Of a DNA stretch of 64,000 nt, positions 8,544 through 16,510 are shown piece after piece. Each line of letters begins with the position of its first letter. Position 1 is the stretch's first letter. The position numbers were made by a program, and so were the translations under genes. The stretch comes from Kiloniellales bacterium (GTDB lineage: Bacteria; Pseudomonadota; Alphaproteobacteria; Kiloniellales; JAKSDN01): the NCBI GenBank assembly GCA_030064845.1, contig JASJEC010000053.1, forward strand, positions 1-64,000, read 5' to 3'. The notes under the pieces are model-generated. The model had not been told where the DNA came from. It made no database searches and saw nothing but the letters and a program-made list of their open reading frames with translations.

Positions 8544-8756
8544 ATGCAGCGCGTTTCGGCCGTCGCGGCCGCGATCGTCCTGGCCTCGTGCCTTCTGCTC
8601 TTGAACCCGGGAGAGACCGGCGCGCAAGATGGGTGCACCGGGCCCAGCCTGGACGAGATCACCGAGTGCTTCCGGACCTGCTCCAACCTCTTTTCCGACC
8701 CGGAAGCACAGGCTTCCTGCGTCTCGGCCTGCGGCCGCATCAACGGCGCCGGCTGA
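8544..8756 (+). CDS. Small secreted Cys-rich protein
   Basis: 70 residues from the ATG at 8544, which has AGGGAGAGA at good spacing; an ATG at 8523 would add seven charged residues. The first 28 or so residues form a signal peptide. The mature part of about 42 residues holds five Cys (GCTG, ECFRTCSN, SCVSACG), suggesting disulphides or metal binding in the periplasm. The spacing of Cys (CxxxC twice) resembles small helical hairpin proteins of the twin-Cx3C type, but this is inference. No family assigned. It lies 64 bases before the aldolase gene. Confidence 0.6.
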   Translation: MQRVSAVAAAIVLASCLLLLNPGETGAQDGCTGPSLDEITECFRTCSNLFSDPEAQASCVSACGRINGAG

Positions 8757-8819
8757 CCGCGCTCTCCGGCGAAGAGCCCCGGAGGTTCACGGGGCGGGCG
8801 CCTTTTGGGGGAGAAGAGC

Positions 8820-9749
8820 ATGGGCAGACCGCAGGTCGATTGGCACGGCTCCTTCGCCGTGATCGTGACGCCCTTCGCCGAGAACGGCGACCTGGACGAG
8901 ACCGCCTACCGCCGGGTCGTCGACCTGGTGCTCGAGGCCGGCTGCCACGGCCTGATCACGGCCGGCAGCACCGGCGAGTTCTTCCTGATGAGCGCCGAGG
9001 AACGCAAGCGCGTCTTCGAGATCGCGGCCGATCAGGTGGCCGGGCGCGTGCCGGTCCTGGCCGGGTCGGCGGCGACCCGGACCGAAGAGGTGGTGGATTT
9101 CGCCCGTCATGCACAGAAAGTCGGCTGCGACGGCCTGCTGCTGCTGCCGCCGGTCTACGCCTCGCCGGGCGAGCGGGAGCTGGAGGAATTCTATCGCCGG
9201 GTGGCGGGGGAAAGCGGCCTGCCGGTGATGCTCTACAACAGCCCACGCTACGTGAACGTCACCCTGGAAGCCCGCTTCGTCGCCCACCTGATGAACCGGA
9301 TCGACGGCATCGTGGCGATCAAGGACACCTCCTTCGACATCTACCCGGTGTCCGACCTGATCCGGACCTGCGGGCCCGAGCTCAAGGTCTTCGTCGGCCT
9401 CGAGGACCTGCTGCTGCCCGGGGTCGCCCTGGGCGCGGCCGGGGCCGTGGCCATGCTGCCCCAGGTGGTCGGGACCATGGCGGTCGAGCTCTACGAAGCG
9501 GCGCGCGCCGGCGATTACGCGCGCGCGCGCCCGCTGCACAACAGGATGGCGCGGGCCTACGACATCCTCTCGGCGGCCGGCAATTCCTACGTGGCGATCA
9601 AGGAGGCCATGAACCTGCTGGGCAAGCCCGGCGGGCACACCCGGCCGCCCATGATGGATTTCGACGAGGGCCAGCGCGAGATCCTGCGCGCGATCCTACG
9701 CGACATCGGCCTGCTGGACGCCCAAGACCGGCCGGTGGCGGCGCAGTAG
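8820..9749 (+). CDS. DapA-like dihydrodipicolinate synthase/N-acetylneuraminate lyase family aldolase
   Basis: 309 residues from the ATG at 8820 with GGGGGAGA upstream. The (beta/alpha)8 class I aldolase family is shown by GSTGE (49-53), the active-site Tyr139 (LYNSPRY) and the Schiff-base Lys168 (VAIKDTS). Members include dihydrodipicolinate synthase, N-acetylneuraminate lyase, KDG aldolase and others that cleave or condense pyruvate. Housekeeping dapA is normally elsewhere in these genomes, so this may act on a different 2-oxo acid; the sequence does not decide. The next gene, convergent, is a transporter. Confidence 0.85.
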   Translation: MGRPQVDWHGSFAVIVTPFAENGDLDETAYRRVVDLVLEAGCHGLITAGSTGEFFLMSAEERKRVFEIAADQVAGRVPVLAGSAATRTEEVVDFARHAQKVGCDGLLLLPPVYASPGERELEEFYRRVAGESGLPVMLYNSPRYVNVTLEARFVAHLMNRIDGIVAIKDTSFDIYPVSDLIRTCGPELKVFVGLEDLLLPGVALGAAGAVAMLPQVVGTMAVELYEAARAGDYARARPLHNRMARAYDILSAAGNSYVAIKEAMNLLGKPGGHTRPPMMDFDEGQREILRAILRDIGLLDAQDRPVAAQ

Positions 9750-9757
9750 ATCTTTCT

Positions 9758-10759
9758 TCAACTCGGATCCGGGCTGGGACGGGGCACCGTGCGCTCTGGC
9801 CTCCGGAGCACGGCCTCGCGCCGGAGGATGTAGAGGCCGCTGGCGATCACGATGGCCGAGCCGACCCAGGTCCAGAAGTCCGGCAGGTCACCCCAGATCA
9901 GGAAGCCGAGCAGGACGCTCCAGATCAGCGCGCTGTACTTGAAGGGCGCGACCAGGCCGAGCTCGGCCAGGCGCACCGCCTCGATCAGCAGGAAGTGGGC
10001 GCCGCCGATCAAGAGACCGGAGAGCGCCATGAGGGCGACGTCCCGCGCGGTCGGCATCAGCCAGCCGAAGGGCCAGGTAGCGAGGCCCGCCAGGGTCACG
10101 GCCAGGGTAGTGACCGCGAGGATGGCGGTCGACGACTCCTCGGCCGAAATGCGCCGGGTCACCACGTCCCGCAGCGCGCCGAAGACGGCGGCGCCGAGCG
10201 GCAGGAGGGCGACCCAGCCGAGGCCCTCGCCGGCCGGCCGGATGATCACCAAGACGCCGAGGAAGCCGACGATGACCGCCAGCCAGCGGCGCCAGCCAAC
10301 CTTCTCGCCGAGGAAGACCATGGCGAGCAGGGTCATGAAGAGCGGGCCGGCGAAGGCGATCGCGTAGGCGTCGGCCAGCGGCAGGTACCTGAGCCCGGTG
10401 ATGAACATAAAGGCCGAGGCCACGACCAGCAGGGCGCGGAAGATCGTGCCGACCGGTCTGACCAGGCGCAGAGAGGCGACGCCGCCGTCGCGCCACGCGA
10501 GCAGCGTGATCGGCAGCGCGACGAAGAGGCCGCGCAGGAACATCAGCTCGCCGACCGGGTAGCCGGCGGTCAGCCACTTCAGGATCGCGTCGTTCATGGT
10601 CAGCAGCGCCGAGCCGAGCACCATGCAGACGATGCCGTTGCGCGACGCGGCGGCGGCGCGCGCGGCCTGCGGCCGGTCCGGGAGCGTGTCGGCGGCGCCG
10701 TCGAGAGTTTCCTCGCGGGCGCGGGCTATTCCTCGGCCTTGTAGCTGGTCAGGCTCCAT
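9758..10759 (-). CDS. EamA/DMT-superfamily transporter
   Basis: About 333 residues with ten predicted membrane helices in two EamA halves: the first begins with NGIVCMVLGSALLTMNDAILKWL and the second with WVALLPLGAAVFGALRDVVTRR. These proteins export metabolites or amino acids across the inner membrane; the substrate cannot be told. The ATG at 10759 overlaps the end of the upstream small gene by 34 bases, and the first 35 residues are a hydrophilic extension, so the true start may be somewhat downstream. A paralogue with the same layout is at 42135-43088. Confidence 0.85.
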   Translation of the reverse strand: MEPDQLQGRGIARAREETLDGAADTLPDRPQAARAAAASRNGIVCMVLGSALLTMNDAILKWLTAGYPVGELMFLRGLFVALPITLLAWRDGGVASLRLVRPVGTIFRALLVVASAFMFITGLRYLPLADAYAIAFAGPLFMTLLAMVFLGEKVGWRRWLAVIVGFLGVLVIIRPAGEGLGWVALLPLGAAVFGALRDVVTRRISAEESSTAILAVTTLAVTLAGLATWPFGWLMPTARDVALMALSGLLIGGAHFLLIEAVRLAELGLVAPFKYSALIWSVLLGFLIWGDLPDFWTWVGSAIVIASGLYILRREAVLRRPERTVPRPSPDPS

Positions 10760-10974
10760 CGTCCGGTCGCCGTGTCGTGCCGCAGAATGTAGCAGCGCCC
10801 CTCGGCATCGGCGACCTTGAAGTAGCGGTGGTCCGGCGCAAGCCAGCTGTCGCGCAGCTCGGCCACCTCGATGCTGCGCTGACCGAGCCGGAAGCGCCGC
10901 GGCGTCTCTTCGCCCCGGTGCCCAGCATAGCACTCGACCGTCAGTGTAAAGGGTTCTTCGTCGTGTTCAGCCAT
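10726..10974 (-). CDS. Conserved small protein of unknown function
   Basis: 82 residues from the ATG at 10974; the longer frame to 11133 is Arg/Pro-rich and unlikely. The sequence is beta-rich, with TVECYAGHRGEETPRRFRLG and YFKVADAEGRCYILRHD, a pattern I have seen in small uncharacterised cytoplasmic proteins, but I cannot name the family with confidence. No signal peptide or membrane segment. It overlaps the start of the EamA transporter gene by 34 bases, so the two are probably cotranscribed. Confidence 0.6.
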   Translation of the reverse strand: MAEHDEEPFTLTVECYAGHRGEETPRRFRLGQRSIEVAELRDSWLAPDHRYFKVADAEGRCYILRHDTATGRWSLTSYKAEE

Positions 10975-11057
10975 GGGATAAAGGAGGCACGGCGTCGTTC
11001 CGGACGCGGGTCCGGGCCGGCCGCCCGCCGGACAGACTACAACGAGAGACCCATTCC

Positions 11058-11258
11058 ATGTCGAGGCACAGGACGGCCGCACTTCTCTCGGGCATCTGGC
11101 TCTTCGCTCTAGGCGCCTGCGCCCCGCCCCCACCGGAAGCCGCGGAACGCCCCGCGGACGAGAGCGCCTGCTACGTCGCGCCCGATTCGCTCAAGTGCAG
11201 GCACACCAGCGCCATGGCCGGCGGCGTGCCCATGCAGGTGAACGGCACCGACCGCTAG
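11058..11258 (+). CDS. Small lipoprotein, unknown function
   Basis: 66 residues with a signal peptide and lipobox LGAC (Cys21), followed by a proline-rich linker (APPPPEA). Only about 45 residues remain after lipidation, including two Cys (ACYVAP and KCRH) that might pair. No family recognised. It diverges from the small gene at 10974 across 83 bases and is followed by a palindromic repeat patch. Confidence 0.55.
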   Translation: MSRHRTAALLSGIWLFALGACAPPPPEAAERPADESACYVAPDSLKCRHTSAMAGGVPMQVNGTDR

Positions 11259-11279
11259 CAGGTTGACAAAAGAACCTGG

Positions 11280-11395
11280 AGCCCCTGATCACCCTCATCC
11301 TTCGACAAGCTCAGGATGAGGGTAAGTGTCTGAAACCATCGCCCTCACCCGCGCGTAGCGCGAGTGCTCCGCACTCTTGTCGAAGGGTGAGGGTC
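11280..11395. repeat. Palindromic repeat patch (two nested inverted repeats)
   Basis: The first palindrome has 11-base arms ACCCTCATCCT (11291-11301) and AGGATGAGGGT (11313-11323) around a loop carrying TCGACAAGCTC. The second has arms CCCTCACCC (11342-11350) and GGGTGAGGG (11385-11393), and encloses a smaller hairpin GAGTG-CTCCG-CACTC (11362-11376). The 'CTTCGACAAGCTCAGGATGAGGG' type is a well-known dispersed repeat of alphaproteobacterial chromosomes. It sits between two convergent gene ends and could also act as a bidirectional terminator. Confidence 0.7.
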
Positions 11396-11454
11396 CAGAC
11401 TGAGCACCTTTCGAGCAGCCGGCCAGGTTTTCGCCGGGCCCCGGCCGGGCAGCC

Positions 11455-12024
11455 TCAGCGCCGGCAGCCGCCGACGGAGTCCGGGCCGCAGATGTAGATG
11501 CCGTAGATCCAGGTCGCGCCGTAGAAGATCGTCCCGGTCTGGTCGGTATCGCGCAGGTTCACGCCGGTCAGGTCGACCTGCTCCAAGATGGCGCCCGAGA
11601 GGTTCGACCGCAGGAGGCTGATACCGCGCAGCCGCGCGCCGCGCAGGTCTGCCTCGCTGAGGTCGGCGCGCGCCACCGAGGCGCCGGTCAGGTCGGCGCC
11701 GCCGAGGTTCGCGCCGCTCAGGTCGGTTTCGACCAGGATGGCCCCGGCCAGCTCGGTGCCGCTGAGGTCCGCGCCGCTGAGGTTCGCCCCCGAGAGGTCC
11801 GCCGCGCTCAGGTCGAGGCCGGAGAGGTCGGCCCCGGACTTGTCGCAGCCGGACCAGTTCACGACCACGGATCCGCTGCCAAGAACCTCGCCCCAGGTGG
11901 TGTTTGGGTCGGTCGTGCAGTTCGGCGACTTGTAGGCCTCGAGGTTGGTCGGCGCGCAGGCCGCCGCGAGGCCGAGCAGCGCCAGCGCTGCGACCCCCCT
12001 GATTCCCTTAGACAATCTGCTCAT
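11455..12024 (-). CDS. Pentapeptide-repeat lipoprotein
   Basis: 189 residues from the ATG at 12024. It has a signal peptide with lipobox LAAAC, then a short Cys-containing domain (NCTTDPN...WSGCDKS), and from about residue 67 to 160 a run of A(D/N)LSG-type pentapeptides (SGADLSGLDLSAADLSG and following) that would fold as a right-handed quadrilateral beta helix. It ends in a Cys-bearing tail (YICGPDSVGGC). A periplasmic, membrane-tethered protein is expected; such proteins have scaffold or binding roles, not known here. Downstream convergent DNA is a palindromic repeat. Confidence 0.8.
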   Translation of the reverse strand: MSRLSKGIRGVAALALLGLAAACAPTNLEAYKSPNCTTDPNTTWGEVLGSGSVVVNWSGCDKSGADLSGLDLSAADLSGANLSGADLSGTELAGAILVETDLSGANLGGADLTGASVARADLSEADLRGARLRGISLLRSNLSGAILEQVDLTGVNLRDTDQTGTIFYGATWIYGIYICGPDSVGGCRR

Positions 12025-12095
12025 GGATCCTCGACTCCCCGATCCCGCAGGTTCGAACCGGTCGCACCATAGCACAGATGAGGGTAAAGGAAGTC

Positions 12096-13883
12096 TCAGC
12101 TCTCGGCCTTGCGCGGCGGCAGGGCCAGCTTGATCGAGAGCTCCTTGAGGCGCCTCGGCTCGACCTCGGCGGGGGCCTGCATCATCAGGTCCTCGGCCCG
12201 CTGGTTCATCGGGAAGGCGACCACCTCGCGGATGTTCGGCTCCTCGGCCAGCAGCATGACGATCCGGTCGATGCCCGGCGCCGAGCCGCCGTGGGGCGGC
12301 GCGCCGTAGCGGAGCGCCGTGAACAGGCCGGCGAAGCGGCTCTCGACCTCCTCGGGCGCGTAGCCGGCGATGCCGAAGGCCTTGATCATGACCTCGGGCA
12401 GGTGGTTCCGGATGGCCCCGGAAGAGAGCTCCACCCCGTTGCAGACGATGTCGTACTGATAGGCCTTGATCGCCAGCGGGTCCTGGTTCTCCAGAGCCTC
12501 GAGGCCGCCCTGGGGCATGGAGAAGGGGTTGTGGCTGAACTCGATCTCGCCGGTGTCCTCGTCCAGCTCGTACATCGGGAAGTCGACGATCCAGCAGAAG
12601 CGGAAAACGCCCGGCTCCAGGATATCCAGGTCCTGGCCCAGGCGGTCACGGACGGTCCCGGCGAAGCGCGCCGCCGCCTTCGGCTTGTCGCAGGCGAAGA
12701 AGACCGCATCGCCGTCCGAGAGGCCGGCGGCCTGCTTGATCGCCGCCGCGCGCTCCGGCTCCAGGTTGCGGGCGATCGGGCCCTTGGCCTCGCCGTCGGC
12801 GAAGATGATGTAGCCCAGGCCGGCCGCGCCCTCGCTCCGCGCCCAGTCGTTCAGCTTGTCGAAGAAGCTGCGCGGCCGCGCGGCCGCGCCCGGCGCCGGG
12901 ATCGCCCGCGCCACGGCGCCGCCCTCGATCGCCTTGGCGAAGATGCCGAAGCCGCCGCCCCGGAAGGCCTCGGTCACGTCGACGATCTCGATCGGGTTGC
13001 GCAGGTCCGGCTTGTCGGTGCCGTACTTCAGCATGGCCTCGTCGAAGGGGATACGCGGGAAGGGCGGCGCGGTTACTTCGCGGTCCTTGCCGAACTCCTC
13101 GAAGACGCCGTGCAGCACCGGCTCCAGGGCGGCGAAGACGTCCTCCTGGGTGACGAAGCTCATCTCGAAGTCGAGCTGGTAGAACTCGCCGGGCGAGCGG
13201 TCGGCGCGCGCGTCCTCGTCGCGGAAGCAGGGCGCGATCTGGAAGTAGCGGTCGAAGCCCGCGACCATCAGCAGCTGCTTGAACATCTGCGGCGCCTGCG
13301 GCAGGGCGTAGAACTTGCCCGGATGGATCCGGCTCGGCACGAGGTAGTCGCGCGCGCCCTCGGGGCTGCTGGCGGTCAGGATCGGCGTCTGGAACTCGGT
13401 GAAGCCCTGCTCGATCATGCGCCGGCGGATCGAGGAGATGATCTGCGAGCGCAGGACGATGCGCTCCTGCATCTTCTCGCGCCGGAGGTCGAGATAGCGA
13501 TAGCGCAGGCGGGTCTCCTCGCCGGCGTCTTCCTCGGCGTTGACCTGGAGCGGCAGCAACTCCGCGGCGGAGACGAGCTCGAAGGTCTCGATCTTGAGTT
13601 CGACCTCGCCGGTCGGCAGCCGGGGGTTCACGGTCTCCGCGTCGCGCTTGACCACCGACCCGGTCACGGTGACCACGCTCTCGTTTTTCAGGGCCTCGAG
13701 GGCCTCCAGCAGGGGGCTGGAGACGTCGACCACGCACTGGGTCAGCCCGTAGTGGTCGCGCAGGTCGATGAACAGCAGCTGGCCGTGGTCGCGCTTGCGG
13801 TGCACCCAGCCGGACAGCCGGGCCTCGGCGCCCGCGTCGGACAGGCGCAGCTCTCCACAGGTGTGGGTGCGGTAGAGGTGCAT
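12096..13883 (-). CDS. aspS: Aspartate--tRNA ligase
   Basis: 595 residues, normal for bacterial-type AspRS. The N-terminal anticodon-binding OB fold starts with HTCGELR...[22 protein letters not shown]. Class II motif 2 is visible in [18 protein letters not shown], and motif 3 in [14 protein letters not shown] near the C-terminus; the bacterial insertion domain lies between. It charges tRNA-Asp (and in organisms without AsnRS also tRNA-Asn). The gene is monocistronic here, divergent from rnd by 184 bases. Confidence 0.97.
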   Translation of the reverse strand: MHLYRTHTCGELRLSDAGAEARLSGWVHRKRDHGQLLFIDLRDHYGLTQCVVDVSSPLLEALEALKNESVVTVTGSVVKRDAETVNPRLPTGEVELKIETFELVSAAELLPLQVNAEEDAGEETRLRYRYLDLRREKMQERIVLRSQIISSIRRRMIEQGFTEFQTPILTASSPEGARDYLVPSRIHPGKFYALPQAPQMFKQLLMVAGFDRYFQIAPCFRDEDARADRSPGEFYQLDFEMSFVTQEDVFAALEPVLHGVFEEFGKDREVTAPPFPRIPFDEAMLKYGTDKPDLRNPIEIVDVTEAFRGGGFGIFAKAIEGGAVARAIPAPGAAARPRSFFDKLNDWARSEGAAGLGYIIFADGEAKGPIARNLEPERAAAIKQAAGLSDGDAVFFACDKPKAAARFAGTVRDRLGQDLDILEPGVFRFCWIVDFPMYELDEDTGEIEFSHNPFSMPQGGLEALENQDPLAIKAYQYDIVCNGVELSSGAIRNHLPEVMIKAFGIAGYAPEEVESRFAGLFTALRYGAPPHGGSAPGIDRIVMLLAEEPNIREVVAFPMNQRAEDLMMQAPAEVEPRRLKELSIKLALPPRKAES

Positions 13884-14067
13884 GGAACGTTTCCCAGAGG
13901 TCGGAAATGAGCGATCGAAAGACCGCGCGCAAGAGGCACAGCGGCCCGGGTTTTGTCAAGGCCGGGGCCGGTCCGGGCCGGGCGGAGGAGCTGGAGGCCC
14001 CTGCCCTCTGCCGCGACGGCTCGAAGATGGCTTTCGCGCCGGGCGTCCAGCTTGTATACCGCAGGCC

Positions 14068-15225
14068 ATGACCTTGATCTCCGAGTCATCGGCCCTGGCC
14101 GATTTCTGCGCGCGCCAAGCGGACTCCGAGTTCATCACCGTCGACACGGAATTCATCCGCGAGCGGACCTACTGGCCGCAGCTCTGCCTGGTGCAGGTCG
14201 GCGGCCCCGAGGAGCTCGCCGCGGTCGACGCCCTGGCGCCGGACCTGGATCTCGCACCGCTCAAGGCGCTGCTGCTCGATCCCTCGGTCCTGAAGGTCTT
14301 CCACTCGGCACGCCAGGACCTGGAGATTTTCTATCACCTCTGGGGCGCCCTGCCGGCGCCGATCTTCGATACCCAGGTGGCGGCCATGGTCTGCGGCTTC
14401 GGCGAGTCGGTCGCCTACGACACCCTCGCCCGCAAGCTGGTCGGGGCCAAGCTGGACAAGGCCTCGCGCTTCGCCGACTGGGCTCACCGGCCGCTGACCG
14501 CGCGCCAGCTGCGCTACGCCCTGTCCGACGTCGACCACCTGCGGCCGATCTACCGGCAGCTGGCGAAGCACCTGGCGAAGAACCGGCGCGGCGAGTGGCT
14601 GTCCGAGGAGATGGCGCTGCTGACCGATCCGGGCACCTACGATACGGACCCCTGGAACGCCTGGCGGCGGCTCAAGACCCGCTCGTCCAACCCCCGCTAC
14701 CTCGCTGTCCTGCGGTCGCTCGCCGCGTGGCGGGAGACCGAGGCGCAGCGGCGCGACGTGCCTCGCGGCCGGGTCCTGCGCGACGAGCAGCTGTTCGATA
14801 TCGCCGCCCACATCCCGGAGACGCCGGAGGCGCTGGCCCGCAGCCGCGGCCTGAACCGGGAAATGGCGACGGGGCGCTTCGGGCGGGCCATTTTGGCCGC
14901 GGTCCAAGAAGGCAAGGCGGTGCCCGACGAGGACTGCCCGCAGGCGCCGGAGCGCTTCGAGCCGCCCAAGGGCATCGGCCCGATGATCGACCTGCTGCGG
15001 GTGCTCCTGAAGATGCGCTGCGAGCAGGAGGACGTCGCCCAGCGGCTGGTCGCCAGCACCTCGGACCTGGAGCTGATCGCGGCCGGACCCTCGCCCGACG
15101 TGCCCGCCCTCAAGGGCTGGCGCTACGAGATCTTCGGCAAGGATGCGCTGGCCCTCAAGGAGGGCCGCCTGGCGCTGGGGATCGAGGGCCGCAAGGTGCG
15201 CGCCGTCCCGGTCGAGAGCGGCTGA
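14068..15225 (+). CDS. rnd: Ribonuclease D
   Basis: 385 residues from the ATG at 14068. The DEDDy exonuclease is shown by D26 and E28 in VDTEFIRERTYWPQLCLVQV, the second Asp in FHSARQDLEIF, and the final Tyr/Asp in LRYALSDVDHLRPIY. HRDC-type helical domains follow in the second half. It trims the 3' ends of tRNA precursors and other stable RNAs. The next gene (an SDR) is convergent with a gap of ten bases. The in-frame 62-codon extension upstream is low-complexity and was left out. Confidence 0.95.
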   Translation: MTLISESSALADFCARQADSEFITVDTEFIRERTYWPQLCLVQVGGPEELAAVDALAPDLDLAPLKALLLDPSVLKVFHSARQDLEIFYHLWGALPAPIFDTQVAAMVCGFGESVAYDTLARKLVGAKLDKASRFADWAHRPLTARQLRYALSDVDHLRPIYRQLAKHLAKNRRGEWLSEEMALLTDPGTYDTDPWNAWRRLKTRSSNPRYLAVLRSLAAWRETEAQRRDVPRGRVLRDEQLFDIAAHIPETPEALARSRGLNREMATGRFGRAILAAVQEGKAVPDEDCPQAPERFEPPKGIGPMIDLLRVLLKMRCEQEDVAQRLVASTSDLELIAAGPSPDVPALKGWRYEIFGKDALALKEGRLALGIEGRKVRAVPVESG

Positions 15226-15235
15226 GCCGCGCCTC

Positions 15236-15967
15236 TCAAGTCGTGCGGACCCGTTCGCCGTGGCGTGTGCAGTCGACGGCGGCCAGCGGAACGAAGTGGT
15301 GCGCCACGCTGTCCGGCTCGGGCAGGCTCGCCGGGTTCTCGCCCGGGAAAGCCTGGGCCCGGAGGCGGGTGCGCCGGATGCCCGGATCGATCAGGTTGAC
15401 CTTGAGCGCCGTCTTCTCGACCTCGGCGGCGTAGCTCATCACCAGGGCTTCGAGCGCCGCCTTGGAGGCGGCGTAGGCGCTCCAGTAGGCGAAGGCCTTC
15501 TGGGTGACCCCCGAGGTCACGAAGATCGCACGGCCGGCGTCGGACTGGCGCAGCAGGGGATCCAGGGAGCGGATCAGGCGCCAGTTGGCGTTGACGTTGA
15601 CCTCCATGGTCTCGGCCCAGGTCTGCGGCGCGAGATGGCCGGTCGGCGAGAGGGCGCCGAGCACGGCGGCGTTGCCGACCAGGACGTCGAGCCGCCCGAA
15701 GCGCTCGAAGAGCGCCGCGCCGAGCTGGTCGATCTTCTCGCCCTTGCGCAGATCGATCGGCACCAGGACCGCCGGGCGGCCGCCGGCCTTGCGGATCTCG
15801 TCGTCGACCTCCTCCAGGCCGCCGACCGTGCGCGCGGTCAGCACGACCTGCGCGCCCTCGTCGCCGAAGCGCCGCGCGACCGCGGCGCCGATGCCGCGCG
15901 AGGCGCCGGTGATCAGGGCGATCCGTCCGTCGAGGCGTCCGCCCGCCGCTTTGCCCTCGTCCGCTAT
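15236..15967 (-). CDS. Short-chain dehydrogenase/reductase with apparent ATA start
   Basis: About 243 residues of a classical SDR: the Rossmann TGASRGIG near residues 20-27, NAA, then the catalytic YAASK (in WSAYAASKAALEA). The protein needs the sequence upstream of 15844 for its TGxxxGIG nucleotide-binding motif, yet between 15845 and the preceding gene there is no ATG, GTG or TTG in frame. An ATA at 15967 gives a normal N-terminus; it lies six bases after AAGGA and overlaps the TAG stop of the upstream gene (ATAG), like the usual ATGA coupling. A CTG at 15973 is the other candidate. Substrate unknown. Last gene of the dnaB-purF block. Confidence 0.8.
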   Translation of the reverse strand: MADEGKAAGGRLDGRIALITGASRGIGAAVARRFGDEGAQVVLTARTVGGLEEVDDEIRKAGGRPAVLVPIDLRKGEKIDQLGAALFERFGRLDVLVGNAAVLGALSPTGHLAPQTWAETMEVNVNANWRLIRSLDPLLRQSDAGRAIFVTSGVTQKAFAYWSAYAASKAALEALVMSYAAEVEKTALKVNLIDPGIRRTRLRAQAFPGENPASLPEPDSVAHHFVPLAAVDCTRHGERVRTT

Positions 15968-16473
15968 ATCCAGGTTCCTTCCCTGATCCTGAAGGCCACC
16001 TTGCGGGCGCCCAGCTCTCCGCCGGCGTAGAGGAAGAGACAGAGCACCATGCCGAAGGCGGCGTAGGACAGCGCCTCGGGCGTCATCAGCAGGGCCGGCT
16101 CGAAGACCCGGAGCGTCTCCTCTGCGATCGAGTGGTCGAAGTTGCGGGCGAAGGTCACAGGCCGCTGCCAGACACCGGCCAGGGCCAGACTCTCGTAGGC
16201 GTGCTGCAGGGCGCCGAAGCTCTCGAGCCGTTCCAGCTCGCGCCTGGCGGCGAGCCGGGCCGCCTCGGAGTCGGCGGTCTGGAGCTCGGCGATGTAGGCC
16301 TCCAGAGTGCGGCCGGCGCTGGTCGCGTCGTCGAGCGTGCGCTGCATGTCCCAGCGCGCCTGGTCGAGCCGGCCGCCCAGGCGCTGGAGGTACTGCTGGA
16401 AGAAGGCGGGAAACTGGGCGAAGCCCAGGGCGCCGATGATGGCAATCATGCCGTTGAGAATGCGACCGATCAT
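15964..16473 (-). CDS. DUF2937 family membrane protein
   Basis: 169 residues. An N-terminal hydrophobic segment (MIGRILNGMIAIIGALGFAQFPAFFQQY), a helical hydrophilic middle (about 30-110, QRLGGRLDQARWDM...), and a C-terminal membrane helix (YAAFGMVLCLFLYAGG). This matches the DUF2937 family of unknown function. It is downstream of purF on the same strand, with 37 bases between, and its TAG stop overlaps the apparent ATA start of the SDR gene, indicating translational coupling. Confidence 0.8.
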   Translation of the reverse strand: MIGRILNGMIAIIGALGFAQFPAFFQQYLQRLGGRLDQARWDMQRTLDDATSAGRTLEAYIAELQTADSEAARLAARRELERLESFGALQHAYESLALAGVWQRPVTFARNFDHSIAEETLRVFEPALLMTPEALSYAAFGMVLCLFLYAGGELGARKVAFRIREGTWI

Positions 16474-16510
16474 AGGAGACCTCTTTCCCGGAGCCCGGAG
16501 CGTGCGGCTC

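Noticed and set aside
8588-10744. A plus-strand frame of over 700 codons across the aldolase and the EamA transporter
   Set aside because: Out of frame with the aldolase and antisense to the transporter; repeats of Arg/Gly/Pro without motifs.
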